DNA of 64,000 nucleotides from Rhynchospora pubera (lineage: Eukaryota > Streptophyta > Magnoliopsida > Poales > Cyperaceae): positions 173,049,144-173,113,143 of the forward strand of contig CM051461.1 of the NCBI GenBank assembly GCA_028095005.1, written 5' to 3'. The first letter of the stretch is position 1; every line of letters begins with the position of its first letter. The notes below the pieces were generated by a model. That model was not told the origin of the DNA and ran no database searches. It saw only the letters and a program-made list of their open reading frames with translations. Shown here in pieces: positions 11,973 to 21,388 of the stretch. The translations under genes were made by a program, and so were the position numbers.

Positions 11973-12257
11973 GAGCCCAGACCAATGCAGAAGAGGTGAT
12001 TAGGAAATCAATTCAAGACTGCAAAGTCTGTATTGCTAACTGCTAGTGCTTATGCTGGCATGCTGCTACTCATAGTTTTTTGTAAATTTGTTTATAGGTT
12101 TTACAGGGCGTATAGGTCTGTATAGGTTGCCCCTTCTTGTGATTTATCCTTCTTTCTTTGTTCCTTCATTTTCTTCTTTAATTTACTTGTACCAAACTTT
12201 TTTGGTTTAATGAAATTGTAGGAAGACAACCGTCAACCTACTTTAAAAAAAAAAAAG
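11973..12257 (+). mobile_element. 5'-truncated LINE insertion with target-site duplication
   Basis: The insert begins with about 23 open codons from a LINE ORF2 C-terminus (AQTNAEEVIRKSIQDCK), continues with a T-rich 3' UTR and ends in an A-run at 12246-12257. The 11-bp direct repeat AAATCGGCCTT flanks it at 11962-11972 and 12258-12268. That combination indicates target-primed reverse transcription of a severely 5'-truncated copy. Confidence 0.85.
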
Positions 12258-12268
12258 AAATCGGCCTT

Positions 12269-13719
12269 TATTGTATCTTTCTCCATGTTATTTGCACGTC
12301 GGTAAAATCAGATAAGGGACTAAATATGTCCAAAAATTTTCCCTAAAAAATGTAAAAAGAAAAAGAGTATAAAAATGTTATAAGTCGGTTGGATACTTGG
12401 ATTTGCTCGTAGCCTGCTAAGGTTTATTAGTGGGAGGAGCACTCTGGTGTGCTGATCTGGCATCACATTTTTTAACCAATTTAGGGCAGATGCATACATG
12501 GTATGCTGACTAGACTATGAGACTTTCAGTCTTTTTCATTGACCCTAGATAAGACAGATAAAACGAGATTTGAACAAAAAGGGACCATATCACTAAATCC
12601 TAAAACTTAGAAAAGACATTACCGAATAATACACTGGCGCGGTGGCGCCGCTTTCCTTCCCGTGTAGTCCAATTCTTTTCGGAAAAATTAAATATGTTGG
12701 TGATGTCATGGTTAATACTTTAATGGCTTTATAAACTGTTTAGTTACAGCCAGGATGGTTTGACTAGGATTCTACTAATTAAATTGCAAGTCGTGATAAT
12801 TATAAACTGCTTGGCCTTCTATGTATATGAATTTATAACTCGTAATCTAACAATGGCATTCTTGGACTTTCTGGAATTAACGATTTTTTACAATACTTTT
12901 GAATAATTATTTGAAAACGATATTTAATAGTAACATTTTCAAAATCATGTTAAATTGATTTCTCCAATCTGTTCATGGAATTTACTCATTATAAGCTTTA
13001 TTAACTTTAAATTTAATGATGATTCTCTAAAGTTTTCAGTCGTTTTTTTTTTTTAAATTACGTTAGCCAAGAGCAGAGGGAAGAAGGGGTATGAGAGAAG
13101 TGACCCCTCTTCAAATCTTTCTCTGATCTTACAACTAAATCATCACTGTACAAGTGTACATTCAACAATGCACACCAGCGATAAGGCGTCATATAATTTC
13201 TAAATGTTTCTTAGTATCTTAATTTTTGCCAGCAGGATTTAAAATTTCTTTTGCTTAATTTTTTAACCAACCTAATTGCTTGCTCTCAATTTTAAACCAT
13301 CATTTTTATTAGAATCAAAACTCTGTTAAATGAATTAGCACCTCTGTACTGAACATGATCTTCTTACTAAGAAGTTGCATTGTTCAACACTCAATAGTCA
13401 AAACATGATCTATCAATTATACATGTCATGATTTAATAAATGATGGAATTTCACTTTACACAAGTTTAATTAGGCGATCAGTCAATTACTTGATTTGCGG
13501 TTGTTCATATCTAAAAGTATTTTATGGAAAGCCAAATGAATTTTCAATTACATGTTTGTTATGATACAGATATATCCGGAAAGACGCCTACATTTTTTCC
13601 CCTATTTTAAAACTTTTTTACTTAGTTTTAAAAAAAATGTAGAGATTATTAAATTAATTCATTATCGTTAAGTTTAACTCTGATATGTACATTAAGCAGA
13701 TCACGACAGAAAAAAAAAA
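12269..13719. other. AT-rich spacer
   Basis: No reading frame longer than about 60 codons, no recognised repeat termini and no RNA gene were found. Confidence 0.5.
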
Positions 13720-13812
13720 GCTATCCAGTTTTGATAAAATCAGTTATCTAACAAGTAAAAGAGCTATCCAGTTTTGATAAAATCAGTTATCTAAAAAAAA
13801 CAAGTAAAAGAG
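13720..13812 (+). repeat. Tandem duplication, about 43 bp period
   Basis: The unit beginning GCTATCCAGTTTTGATAAAA is present at 13720 and 13763. The second copy is interrupted by extra A residues. It directly precedes a foldback element. Confidence 0.85.
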
Positions 13813-13833
13813 CTTTTGCTAACTTGTGTGTTT

Positions 13834-14033
13834 GGATGAGCCGGGAATAGAGAATAGGAATAAGGAATTTCGGTTTGCGTGCTTATCATTATTTCTTATT
13901 CTTATACCATGGTTTTGTTAGTATAGGAATAAGGGCCCAAATTCCTTATTCTTGTGTTGTTTGGGTTGCACAAGAATAAGAATAAGCACGCAAACCGAAA
14001 TTTCTTATTCCTATTCCTTATTCCCGGCTCATC
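13834..14033. mobile_element. Foldback MITE, about 200 bp
   Basis: The ends GGATGAGCCGGGAATA and TATTCCCGGCTCATC are inverted repeats. Pairing continues inward through AATAGGAATAAG and TCGGTTTGCGTGCTTAT to form arms of roughly 60 bp. A target duplication is unclear, so the superfamily is not assigned. The GGAATAAGGAATA-rich arms resemble the MITE at 63444-63629. Confidence 0.75.
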
Positions 14034-14308
14034 TGTTTAGGAACTATTTTAATTGAGTGCATATAAGTTTCTGATACACAAAACAAAAGAATACCATTTC
14101 AAGGTTGTTTTCAGTCTATCAGATGATTAAATCAATTGAAAATGTTCTTAACTACAATTGGTATGCATGAGTAAGTTTTTTTTTAATAATTCAATAGTGG
14201 GAATATACCTAACAGATGCCTTTTAATGGGGTCAATATTTATTATTTCAAAAGAAAAATATAAAGTCAATTAGTCTTAGTCGAGATTGTAAAAAATATAC
14301 TTACTTAT

Positions 14309-14463
14309 TGCTCCGTTTGGATATGTGTGGGAAGAAGGAAAGAAGGGAAGAAGTGGGAAGAAGTATTGGGAAGTGTGTCACTTTGTGAAAAGTTTGAATT
14401 GTTTATAATTTTTTTTCCCTTCTTCCTTCTTCCTACTTCTTCTCAATGCATCCAAACGGAATG
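14309..14463 (+). mobile_element. Tourist-like MITE, copy b
   Basis: The terminal repeats TGCTCCGTTTGGAT and ATCCAAACGGAATG are eroded at the outermost bases. The interior carries the family motif GGGAAGTGTGTCACTTTG and a GTTTATAATTTTTTTT run. Same family and orientation as copies a and e. Confidence 0.75.
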
Positions 14464-15125
14464 ATAGCTCGTGCTATGTGTGTTTAATTTTCATACTTAT
14501 TATCTTTCTTCTAAAATGTATTGGTTTCTCGCATTGAATACAATAGTATCTGTTACTATAAAATAGTCACCAGCCCAGATAATTGGACGAATAGAAAACA
14601 CCGGAGTGCATTTTTTATTTCGTTTCAAATTTAAATACTTACACTTTTCTTTCAGAAACTTATCGACATCGTCTTGAAACTTGTTAATCAATTGTTAATC
14701 ACACAAGCTAATATATATTAGCTACTTAGATTTGGATTTTGGAGTAACAAAGTAATGCTCTAGTTGGAACTAATATATTGTCGAATAACTGTAAATATAT
14801 TATATCATGTTACCTTTAAAGGCAGTGTAACCTTGAAGGGTCACACGCTTAAATGTTATTGGTTTTGGTGTGTCAGCTCTAAGTGTGACGGCTTAGTGGG
14901 ATTTATCCAATCTCTGGGAATCATACAAAAGAAATCAGAGCTGATGTGGCTTGATATTAATTAATTAAGGACAAATCATCCCATTTACAACATGGGGAAT
15001 CATTTTATTCTCCTTCCCTATTTTCACAAAACTGGTAAAGCTCATGTGTTGAGGTATTATTGGCCGTACCTTTTTTTGGACATATTTGCGAAATACTCTT
15101 TTGTTATGTAATGATTATGCTACAT
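14464..15125. other. Spacer and upstream region of the RING-H2 gene
   Basis: AT-rich with no coding region supported. It contains the probable promoter of the downstream ATL gene. Confidence 0.5.
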
Positions 15126-15135
15126 TATATATATA
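15126..15135 (+). promoter_or_regulatory. Candidate TATA box of the ATL gene
   Basis: TATATATATA lies about 180 bp upstream of the ATG at 15314. Position is the only evidence, and the transcription start is not defined. Confidence 0.35.
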
Positions 15136-15313
15136 ACTTTTGCCACAAACATAAATTTACATCCGCACACATGGTCGGCTTGTTGATGCTTATAAACTAT
15201 TATCCAAACTACCCACTAATCCACTCAATTTTCCTTTTCTACCTGCTTATAAGTACAGGCACTGAAACTCCTCTAGACACAACAACAGAAACCAAAACTC
15301 AACACTTACAAAA

Positions 15314-15838
15314 ATGCAAAGCCTAATTGCCTCGTCACCTTCTTCACTACCCCCTTCTTCACCACCTATCCCTTTAAGCTTAAACACTGATTTACTTCTT
15401 ATTTTGGCTGCTCTTTTCTTCTTTCTGGTCTGTGTTTTCACCGGTGTAGCTCTTGTGGCTCGGCATGCATGGCTAAATCGATCCGCTCCACCGCCGCCTC
15501 CTCCCCTCAAGAAGAAGAATCTCGACTTCTTGCCAATTGTAAATATTAGACCGGGATTGAAGCAGTTCTCAGATGAGTGCCCAATTTGCTTGGCCGAATT
15601 TACAACTGGAGACAAGATCAGAGTCCTGCCACAATGCAGCCACGTGTTTCACGCAAAATGTGTTGACACGTGGCTTGTGTCACAGTCTTCATGCCCCACT
15701 TGTCGATGTGTTATCATGGTTGTGGTACCAAGTAGCAGTAGTAGTAATAGTGTTGTTAAAGAAGACGATATCAGCAGTCATGGAGGCAGTAACCGGCCAC
15801 TGCAATGTTGTTTCTCAAATTGTTTATGTCCTGTTTGA
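15314..15838 (+). CDS. RING-H2 finger E3 ubiquitin ligase, ATL family
   Basis: An intact, single-exon 174-aa protein. A Ser/Pro-rich N-terminus precedes one hydrophobic segment (about residues 24-50), then a Pro run and basic patch (PPPPPPLKKK) and a short GLK motif in the place of the ATL GLD motif. The RING-H2 finger has the ligands C89, C92, C108, H110, H113, C116, C127 and C130, including the diagnostic DECPICL and WLxSxSSCPTCR features. The order of membrane segment, GLD-like motif and RING-H2, and the absence of introns, are typical of ATL ligases. These transfer ubiquitin from an E2 at a membrane and often act in defence or stress signalling. The C-terminus has a Ser-rich stretch and clustered cysteines (QCCFSNCLC). 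Which ATL member this corresponds to cannot be decided here, nor can its substrate. Confidence 0.9.
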   Translation: MQSLIASSPSSLPPSSPPIPLSLNTDLLLILAALFFFLVCVFTGVALVARHAWLNRSAPPPPPPLKKKNLDFLPIVNIRPGLKQFSDECPICLAEFTTGDKIRVLPQCSHVFHAKCVDTWLVSQSSCPTCRCVIMVVVPSSSSSNSVVKEDDISSHGGSNRPLQCCFSNCLCPV

Positions 15839-17830
15839 ATTTTTGTAGTTTCTGTGACAACTACATCTAAACTTAATTTTGAATGCATGTAGTTGTCATG
15901 TGTGATCCATCTCAATCGTAGTTCTTTTTTTTTTTTTTTGTAGTCTTTATCTTATTCTCTCCTAAATTTCATTTGGAGATTTTTGTACATAGAAACAAAA
16001 CATAATCTACAAGTCTTTTTAGAGGAATAATCCGTGAGACTTTTCTATTAATTTTTGGATGGATAATATAGTACTGTAATGTACATAAATATGTTACCTT
16101 GTGTACTAGAATCTGATTCCTACGGAAGAATAACAGGCCCTCATCATTGCATAACCTTTTGTGTTGCATTAACTAGCTCATTGCAAAGTGGATATAATAC
16201 ATTAACTAATGAAAAAATAGTCTTCGCTAAGATTAATATATATCCTTTTTGGTTTTCAATATATTCCCTCTCGGATAGTTAATGCAGGTAGGACAATGTT
16301 AGATATTGTCCTTTACCAATTGATGCAATGTATCCTTTTTGCCTGGCTTGTCAATATATATGTATTTTTCTAATTTTATCAGCTTTGCAGTTAGAATTGC
16401 CCCCAATTTGGACCAAAATGCTCAAACGTCATGGGTGGCATTCTCACAGTGTTGTATCAAAGAAGAAAATTTGGTGTGTGTGTGTCAGTGTGTGTGAGAG
16501 AGAGAGGTGAACAGAAATAAGATTAATTGGGCTGAAGGCCGGTTAGACTCATCTGTTCTAAGGCCCGGAGACCCCTTTTGAAACACAAACCAGAAAAATG
16601 ATTTTATCGAATCGTTAAAATTTTTGGACCAATTTTATGTAGGACAGTAGGGAAAAAATAAGACCAAAACATTTGATGTCACTCTGTCACTGTCAGTACC
16701 AAATTTAAACCATAACAAGATACGCTAAGTTTTCTAGCAAAAGCAGGGCTGTCTGCATTTATTAATGCAAAGAAAGGTGACACTAAATTTCATCTTGCCC
16801 ATTCATACCTCACAAAAGGGCACAAATAACGATCTTTGTGGCATTCGCTCATTTAGTTGGACTGTATTTGCCTCGTTATTATTGAAAAATTAAATTAACT
16901 ACCAGTTAAATATTGGATTAATTAGTTCACTCAAAAGACATTTTTTATTCCCAATTTTATGCAAATAGTATGATTCCAATAATGTCCGGCAAAAGCTGGA
17001 AAGGTGCCAAGACGATTGTTTTTAATTGCGTGCAAGCATGTCATGTAGTATGATACTGCATTCTGTATAAGTTCTTCTGGCATCAAGTTTTTAAAAAACT
17101 CTGTTTTATCTGTTTTATCTAGGTCATCGATCGTTCATACCGCACAAACGTTTATCGTCGTTTTATCACCGATAAATGGTAAATCACCACCCAACTGCTA
17201 AACCGAACAAATCGCATTTTAAAACCTTCATTGGCATCAATATGCTAATTTTCTATATACTATTGTACTGTAAGTAAGTTAAGTATTGTGCATTGATGAA
17301 GTGACGGAGCAAAATGAAGAATGGTGGCTAAACCGATTCCAGCACTTTTGAGCATCCGAATGGAATCTCTGCTGAAACCAATTGTTGTATCAGTCTTTAA
17401 GAAGGGCATAAAAAATCTCAATAATATCCAGAAGTGCCCTCTGGTATTATTTTTGTCTACATCTGATATTATAAAAACTTCCGGCTGCTGCAATATTTTT
17501 CCTTGTTTATTTTAATTTCCTGTCATGCTCTCGTTATTGACATTAAATTCAAATCTTAAGAAGAAAGTTACTAATTTATTGCCTCATATTTGCTCTATAG
17601 TGTTTAAATAAACATGATGTGTATGAAAATTGAGGATGGATTAGTTCGGTTGGTAGAGAAAAGACATTAAATACAGTGCATGTGTATCTAAGTAGCAATT
17701 AATGTTTAACTAAAAAATATTTACATAGATTCAGTTAACCTACCAAATCAATAGTTGTGGGCTTTTGGCCTATATATGCTTGTTTGCGTGTAATCGTTCT
17801 ACCACTTGCAAAGACAGTCTGAGAGTTGAA
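15839..17830. other. Spacer between the ATL and MYB-like genes
   Basis: Contains the ATL 3' region and AT-rich spacer. A short (TG)n/(GA)n microsatellite lies at about 16474-16507. No other gene is supported; short frames in this stretch lack recognisable domains. Confidence 0.5.
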
Positions 17831-19094
17831 ATGGATTCTCTAAGGAAGACAGATTGGCACCTTGAAGAGAAAAAGGATTTTAATGAAGCAATTGTTGAGC
17901 ACATTAAAAGTTTTCCAGAGCAGACCATTTACCAGATAAGAGATCAATTCATGAACTTTTTTGTAAACAACTTAGGCAGTGAAAACAGGAGTTGTGATGC
18001 AAAACTTAGTTTGTACGTTGAGGCTATGGAGAGTAGTGATAATTTTGGCATGCCACTGGAAAAAGCAAAAGATTTAGCAGCAATGTCTCCATCAATATGT
18101 GAAGATGAAGGTGAATCTTCAAGGAAAGTGAAAAAGATTGAGGCCGGAGGGGAGATTGGAAAGAAACAGCTGGAAGAGGCTACCAGAAAAAAATCAAATA
18201 AAGGGCAGCCTTGGAGCATGGAGGAGCATGAGTTTGTACCTTTTTCCCATGATTTATTTCTACAAAAGCTGATGAATTTTCTAGCTAGTACCCTTTTTAA
18301 GAAAAAGAAAAGGCTTTTCACTCAAATTTGTTGTTTGATTATTTTCAGCTTTTCGAAATGTAAAAACGTTATATTTATAGCAACATTAATGTAATCTATA
18401 GTGAAAAAAAAAAAAGTTCTTTCTACAAAAAGTTCAATTTTTCCCTTTGTTAGAAAATATTTCAATTATTTGCCTTCATTGATTTGTTTCAAAAAAAATT
18501 TTGCCTTCATTGTTTCTGATGCAGAAGATTTCGCACTTCTTGTTCATAATTCTATCAATATGACTTGCTTGTTCTTGTTGTCTTAAGGTTATTTCTGTAT
18601 GGAATGCAAAAGTATGGACGTGGAAAATGGCGTAGGATATGTCGGGAACTACTTAAGACAAGAACACCAACCCAAGTGGCTAGCCATGCTGCCATGCACA
18701 GAAATACTTCAACAGGCCTAAAACCCCAAGCAACAGATGCCGATCGAGCATCCATGACATTCGACTCCCAAATAAAGATGTTGTTCTAAACACAAACACT
18801 GCAATTCGCCATTTCACAAACAGTAATTACACAATTCCAAATGGCAACTATGGCCTTTTTATAAACAGTAACTATGGAACCCCAAAAGACACCAACTGGG
18901 GCCTATTTGCAAACAATACCAATGAAACTCCAAACAGTAACTATGGCTATTTTCCAAACAATCTTGCCTGTGGTAGTGTTTCTGGTCCGATTGGACTCAG
19001 TCGAAACATTCACACTGAACCCGTCGTGCTTTTTGGTGGACGACAGCAACCCTTTGACCCCTGCTATCAAGGCCCTTTGATTTTCAAATTTTAA
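17831..19094 (+). pseudogene. DIVARICATA/MYBS-like single-repeat MYB gene, damaged
   Basis: Exon 1 runs 17831-18231: ATG, a diverged SANT-like segment (DWHLEEKKDFNEAIVEH), an acidic/basic linker, and the start of the conserved MYB repeat (GQPWSMEEHE). A donor GTTTGT and an acceptor TCTTAAG join in frame to exon 2 at 18588, which continues LFLYGMQKYGRGKWRRICRE and PTQVASHA. The family hallmark SHAQKYF is broken: QKYF is replaced by AM. About ten codons later the frame shifts by one base, near 18715-18732. The correct downstream frame stays open for over 120 codons to a TAA at 19092-19094. It contains RSSIHDI, the motif that follows SHAQKYF in intact family members, and an Asn/Tyr-rich tail with repeated NSNYG. 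In the unshifted frame translation ends at 18789. Members of the family are transcription factors. This copy is probably a recent pseudogene, or the window carries an error. Confidence 0.7.
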
Positions 19095-19436
19095 GATGGA
19101 ATTTATGCTTAGAAATTAACCAAGCAATGCAGGGTTGGTACTTGGTCATGTACTGCAAGGTTTCTTACTTCTTAGAAAGCCTAATTTATCTATGTTTATA
19201 TTTTGGTGTGTTTTTAATTGTTTCCATTGGTGTACCAATAAGAGCTGTAATAAGATCTATATGTAACAAAAGGTTACTATGCTTACAATAATAGAGATTT
19301 GGTTGTGTTAACAAAATAATAGTCAAGATTTATTTAATAAGATTACCAAACGGTTCTATGGTCTATTCTTTCTGCTATGAATCTGTTATTGGGCGAGTAG
19401 AAGGCCCATGGTTTGTGGCCTATTTGCTTTGGTGGA
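19095..19436. other. 3' flank of the MYB-like gene
   Basis: Probable 3' UTR and spacer. No further feature was seen. Confidence 0.5.
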
Positions 19437-19444
19437 CTTGTGCC

Positions 19445-19741
19445 TAGGGGTGTCAAACGTGAAAACGGAACACGGAAATGGCATGTTCCGTTTCCGTTCC
19501 GTTCCAGCCGACGGAATAGAAATCTATTCCGTTTCCGTTTTATTTCTTCAAACGGAACAGATTTTCGTTTCCTTTAACATTCCGTCCTCCATTTTCGTGT
19601 TCTATTTACGTTCCGTTTGTTTTTTTCATTTTCGTTTCCGTTCCGTTTTCAAAAACGGAATTGATTTTTTGTTTCATTTAACGTTCCGTTCAGACGGAAC
19701 GGAACGGAACAATGATGCGGAACGGAATATTGACAGGTCTA
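19445..19741. mobile_element. hAT-type MITE, 297 bp, with perfect 8-bp duplication
   Basis: The ends TAGGGGTGTCAA and TTGACAGGTCTA are imperfect inverted repeats. CTTGTGCC is duplicated exactly at 19437-19444 and 19742-19749. The interior is almost entirely ACGGAAC/GTTCCGT repeats in both orientations, as in hAT subterminal regions. No protein is encoded. Confidence 0.92.
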
Positions 19742-19749
19742 CTTGTGCC

Positions 19750-20327
19750 TCTTAATAGGAAGCACTTTTTTTGACAGCTAACCAGTCACTTTCATGGAAA
19801 GAATCAAGTGGGTTCCATCTTAATTATTTAATAATCAAGTTTGACTCGTCAAATTTTAAGTGGCTCAAACTTCGTAATACGTGTCCCAATACATCCCTTA
19901 AATATTTATTTTCCCAAAATATCCTCGATTGTAATCGGTTCTTACTTAAAACCAAAAAAAAAAAAAAGGAAAAGAACCAGCTTCCACAAAATTGTTCTTT
20001 GAAGGGGTTTTCTGAAAGGTTTGATGCAGATAACAAAATAACCAATATTATTAAAATGTAAGATCCACTGCTTAAAGGGCGCCGAAGTTTATAAAAGCTT
20101 AAAAGGTACTGTCCCTCTGAAATTATTGACCACACAAAATATGTGATTTTCAAATATGGTACATGCCTAATTTGAACTCTTTCTTCCTCTCTAAACAAAT
20201 TATATTTCTTTTTTTTTTTTGAAAAAAAAAGTTAATCGTATAATGTAACCACTTGTTGTCAACTTCTAGATTTCTTCTTTAATTTAATTCAAGCTCCTTT
20301 TTTTATTGGTTTATATTTTCATTGAAT
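19750..20327. other. AT-rich spacer
   Basis: No gene was recognised. It contains A/T homopolymer runs near 19950 and 20210. Confidence 0.5.
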
Positions 20328-20336
20328 TTATTTGTA

Positions 20337-20740
20337 GAGAAAGCCTTCAATCAAAGCGCTTTGACCGGAGTCCCAGTTAAACTCCGTCAGATCTCAATTT
20401 TGAAAGTTCAAACGACCGATCCGAACCGTCAAATATGATCTCCATATTGAAATCTCCTTGCCAACCAAAATTTTCATTTTTTGAATTTTTTAAGTATTTT
20501 TTTCGGATTTTCAAAAATCGTTAATCTAATTTGTTCTGGACCCTACAAAAATTGCTGTTTTTGAAAATCCGAAAAAAAATACTTAAAAAATTCAAAAAAA
20601 TGAAAATTTTGGTCGGCAAGGAGATTTCAATATGGAGATCATATTTGACGGTTCGGATCGGTCGTTTGAACTTTCAAAATTGAGAACCGACGGGGTTTAA
20701 CTGAGGCTCCGGTCAAAGCGATTTGATTGAATCCATTCTC
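20337..20740. mobile_element. Mutator-like foldback element, 404 bp
   Basis: TTATTTGTA is duplicated exactly on both sides (20328-20336 and 20741-20749), the 9-bp size expected for Mutator-like elements. The ends begin GAGAA, and the arms pair over roughly 170 bp (for example GCGCTTTGACCGGAG with CTCCGGTCAAAGCG, and CTCCATATTGAAATCTCC with its complement). A short unpaired centre lies near 20520-20560. The transcript would form a long hairpin. Confidence 0.92.
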
Positions 20741-20749
20741 TTATTTGTA

Positions 20750-21388
20750 TGATAAGGATGTTGAAATTTTTAGATATATTTTACTCGCAAAGAATTTCGC
20801 GGTACAATTCAAAATTACGCCAAAAATATTTCGAAGACTTAAATGGATAGTTTTTTTTTTAAGATAAAGCCCATGGGCTCCTTAAATGGATAGTTTGATC
20901 GTGATTGGTTGTTACTTAATTAGTTATAATTCTTGTTTGTATTCAAAATGAGCAACTGTCAACAGAGCAAGCCCGTAAAAGGGCAAATTAGTAAATAACC
21001 GTTTCCATGGGTTTAGGGCTTAAGCCAGCGCTTACGTTACACTTAAACACGGAGGGTAAACGTGGCCCACTTTCTAGTCTCAGAAACAAAAAAAGTAAAC
21101 CGTATGCATCGCTGCTATTGGCCGTACAACTCCTCGTCCTCTCCGCTACCTGACTGCACTTGGCATTATCTGAACCGTCCGATTGACCAACGAATAGATC
21201 CATAGGAAACCGATCAATTTGAGATCTGTAATTGACGGTCTGGATTTAACTTCAAGAGAATTAGGTACATAACGGGTTGTGAGATGATTGTGGCAGTGAT
21301 GCCTCCTTGATTGTTCCTTTCTTCTCTCTCTCCTCAATTCCTGGGTTTTGTTCCCAGAACCTTGGAAAGTTAGAGAGAGAGAGAAGTA
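20750..21388. other. Promoter region of MPT1
   Basis: Upstream flank of MPT1. It includes a T-run followed by AAGATAAAG at 20851-20865, resembling the 3' tip of the SINE family seen elsewhere. A GA repeat lies just before the ATG (21371-21384). Confidence 0.5.
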
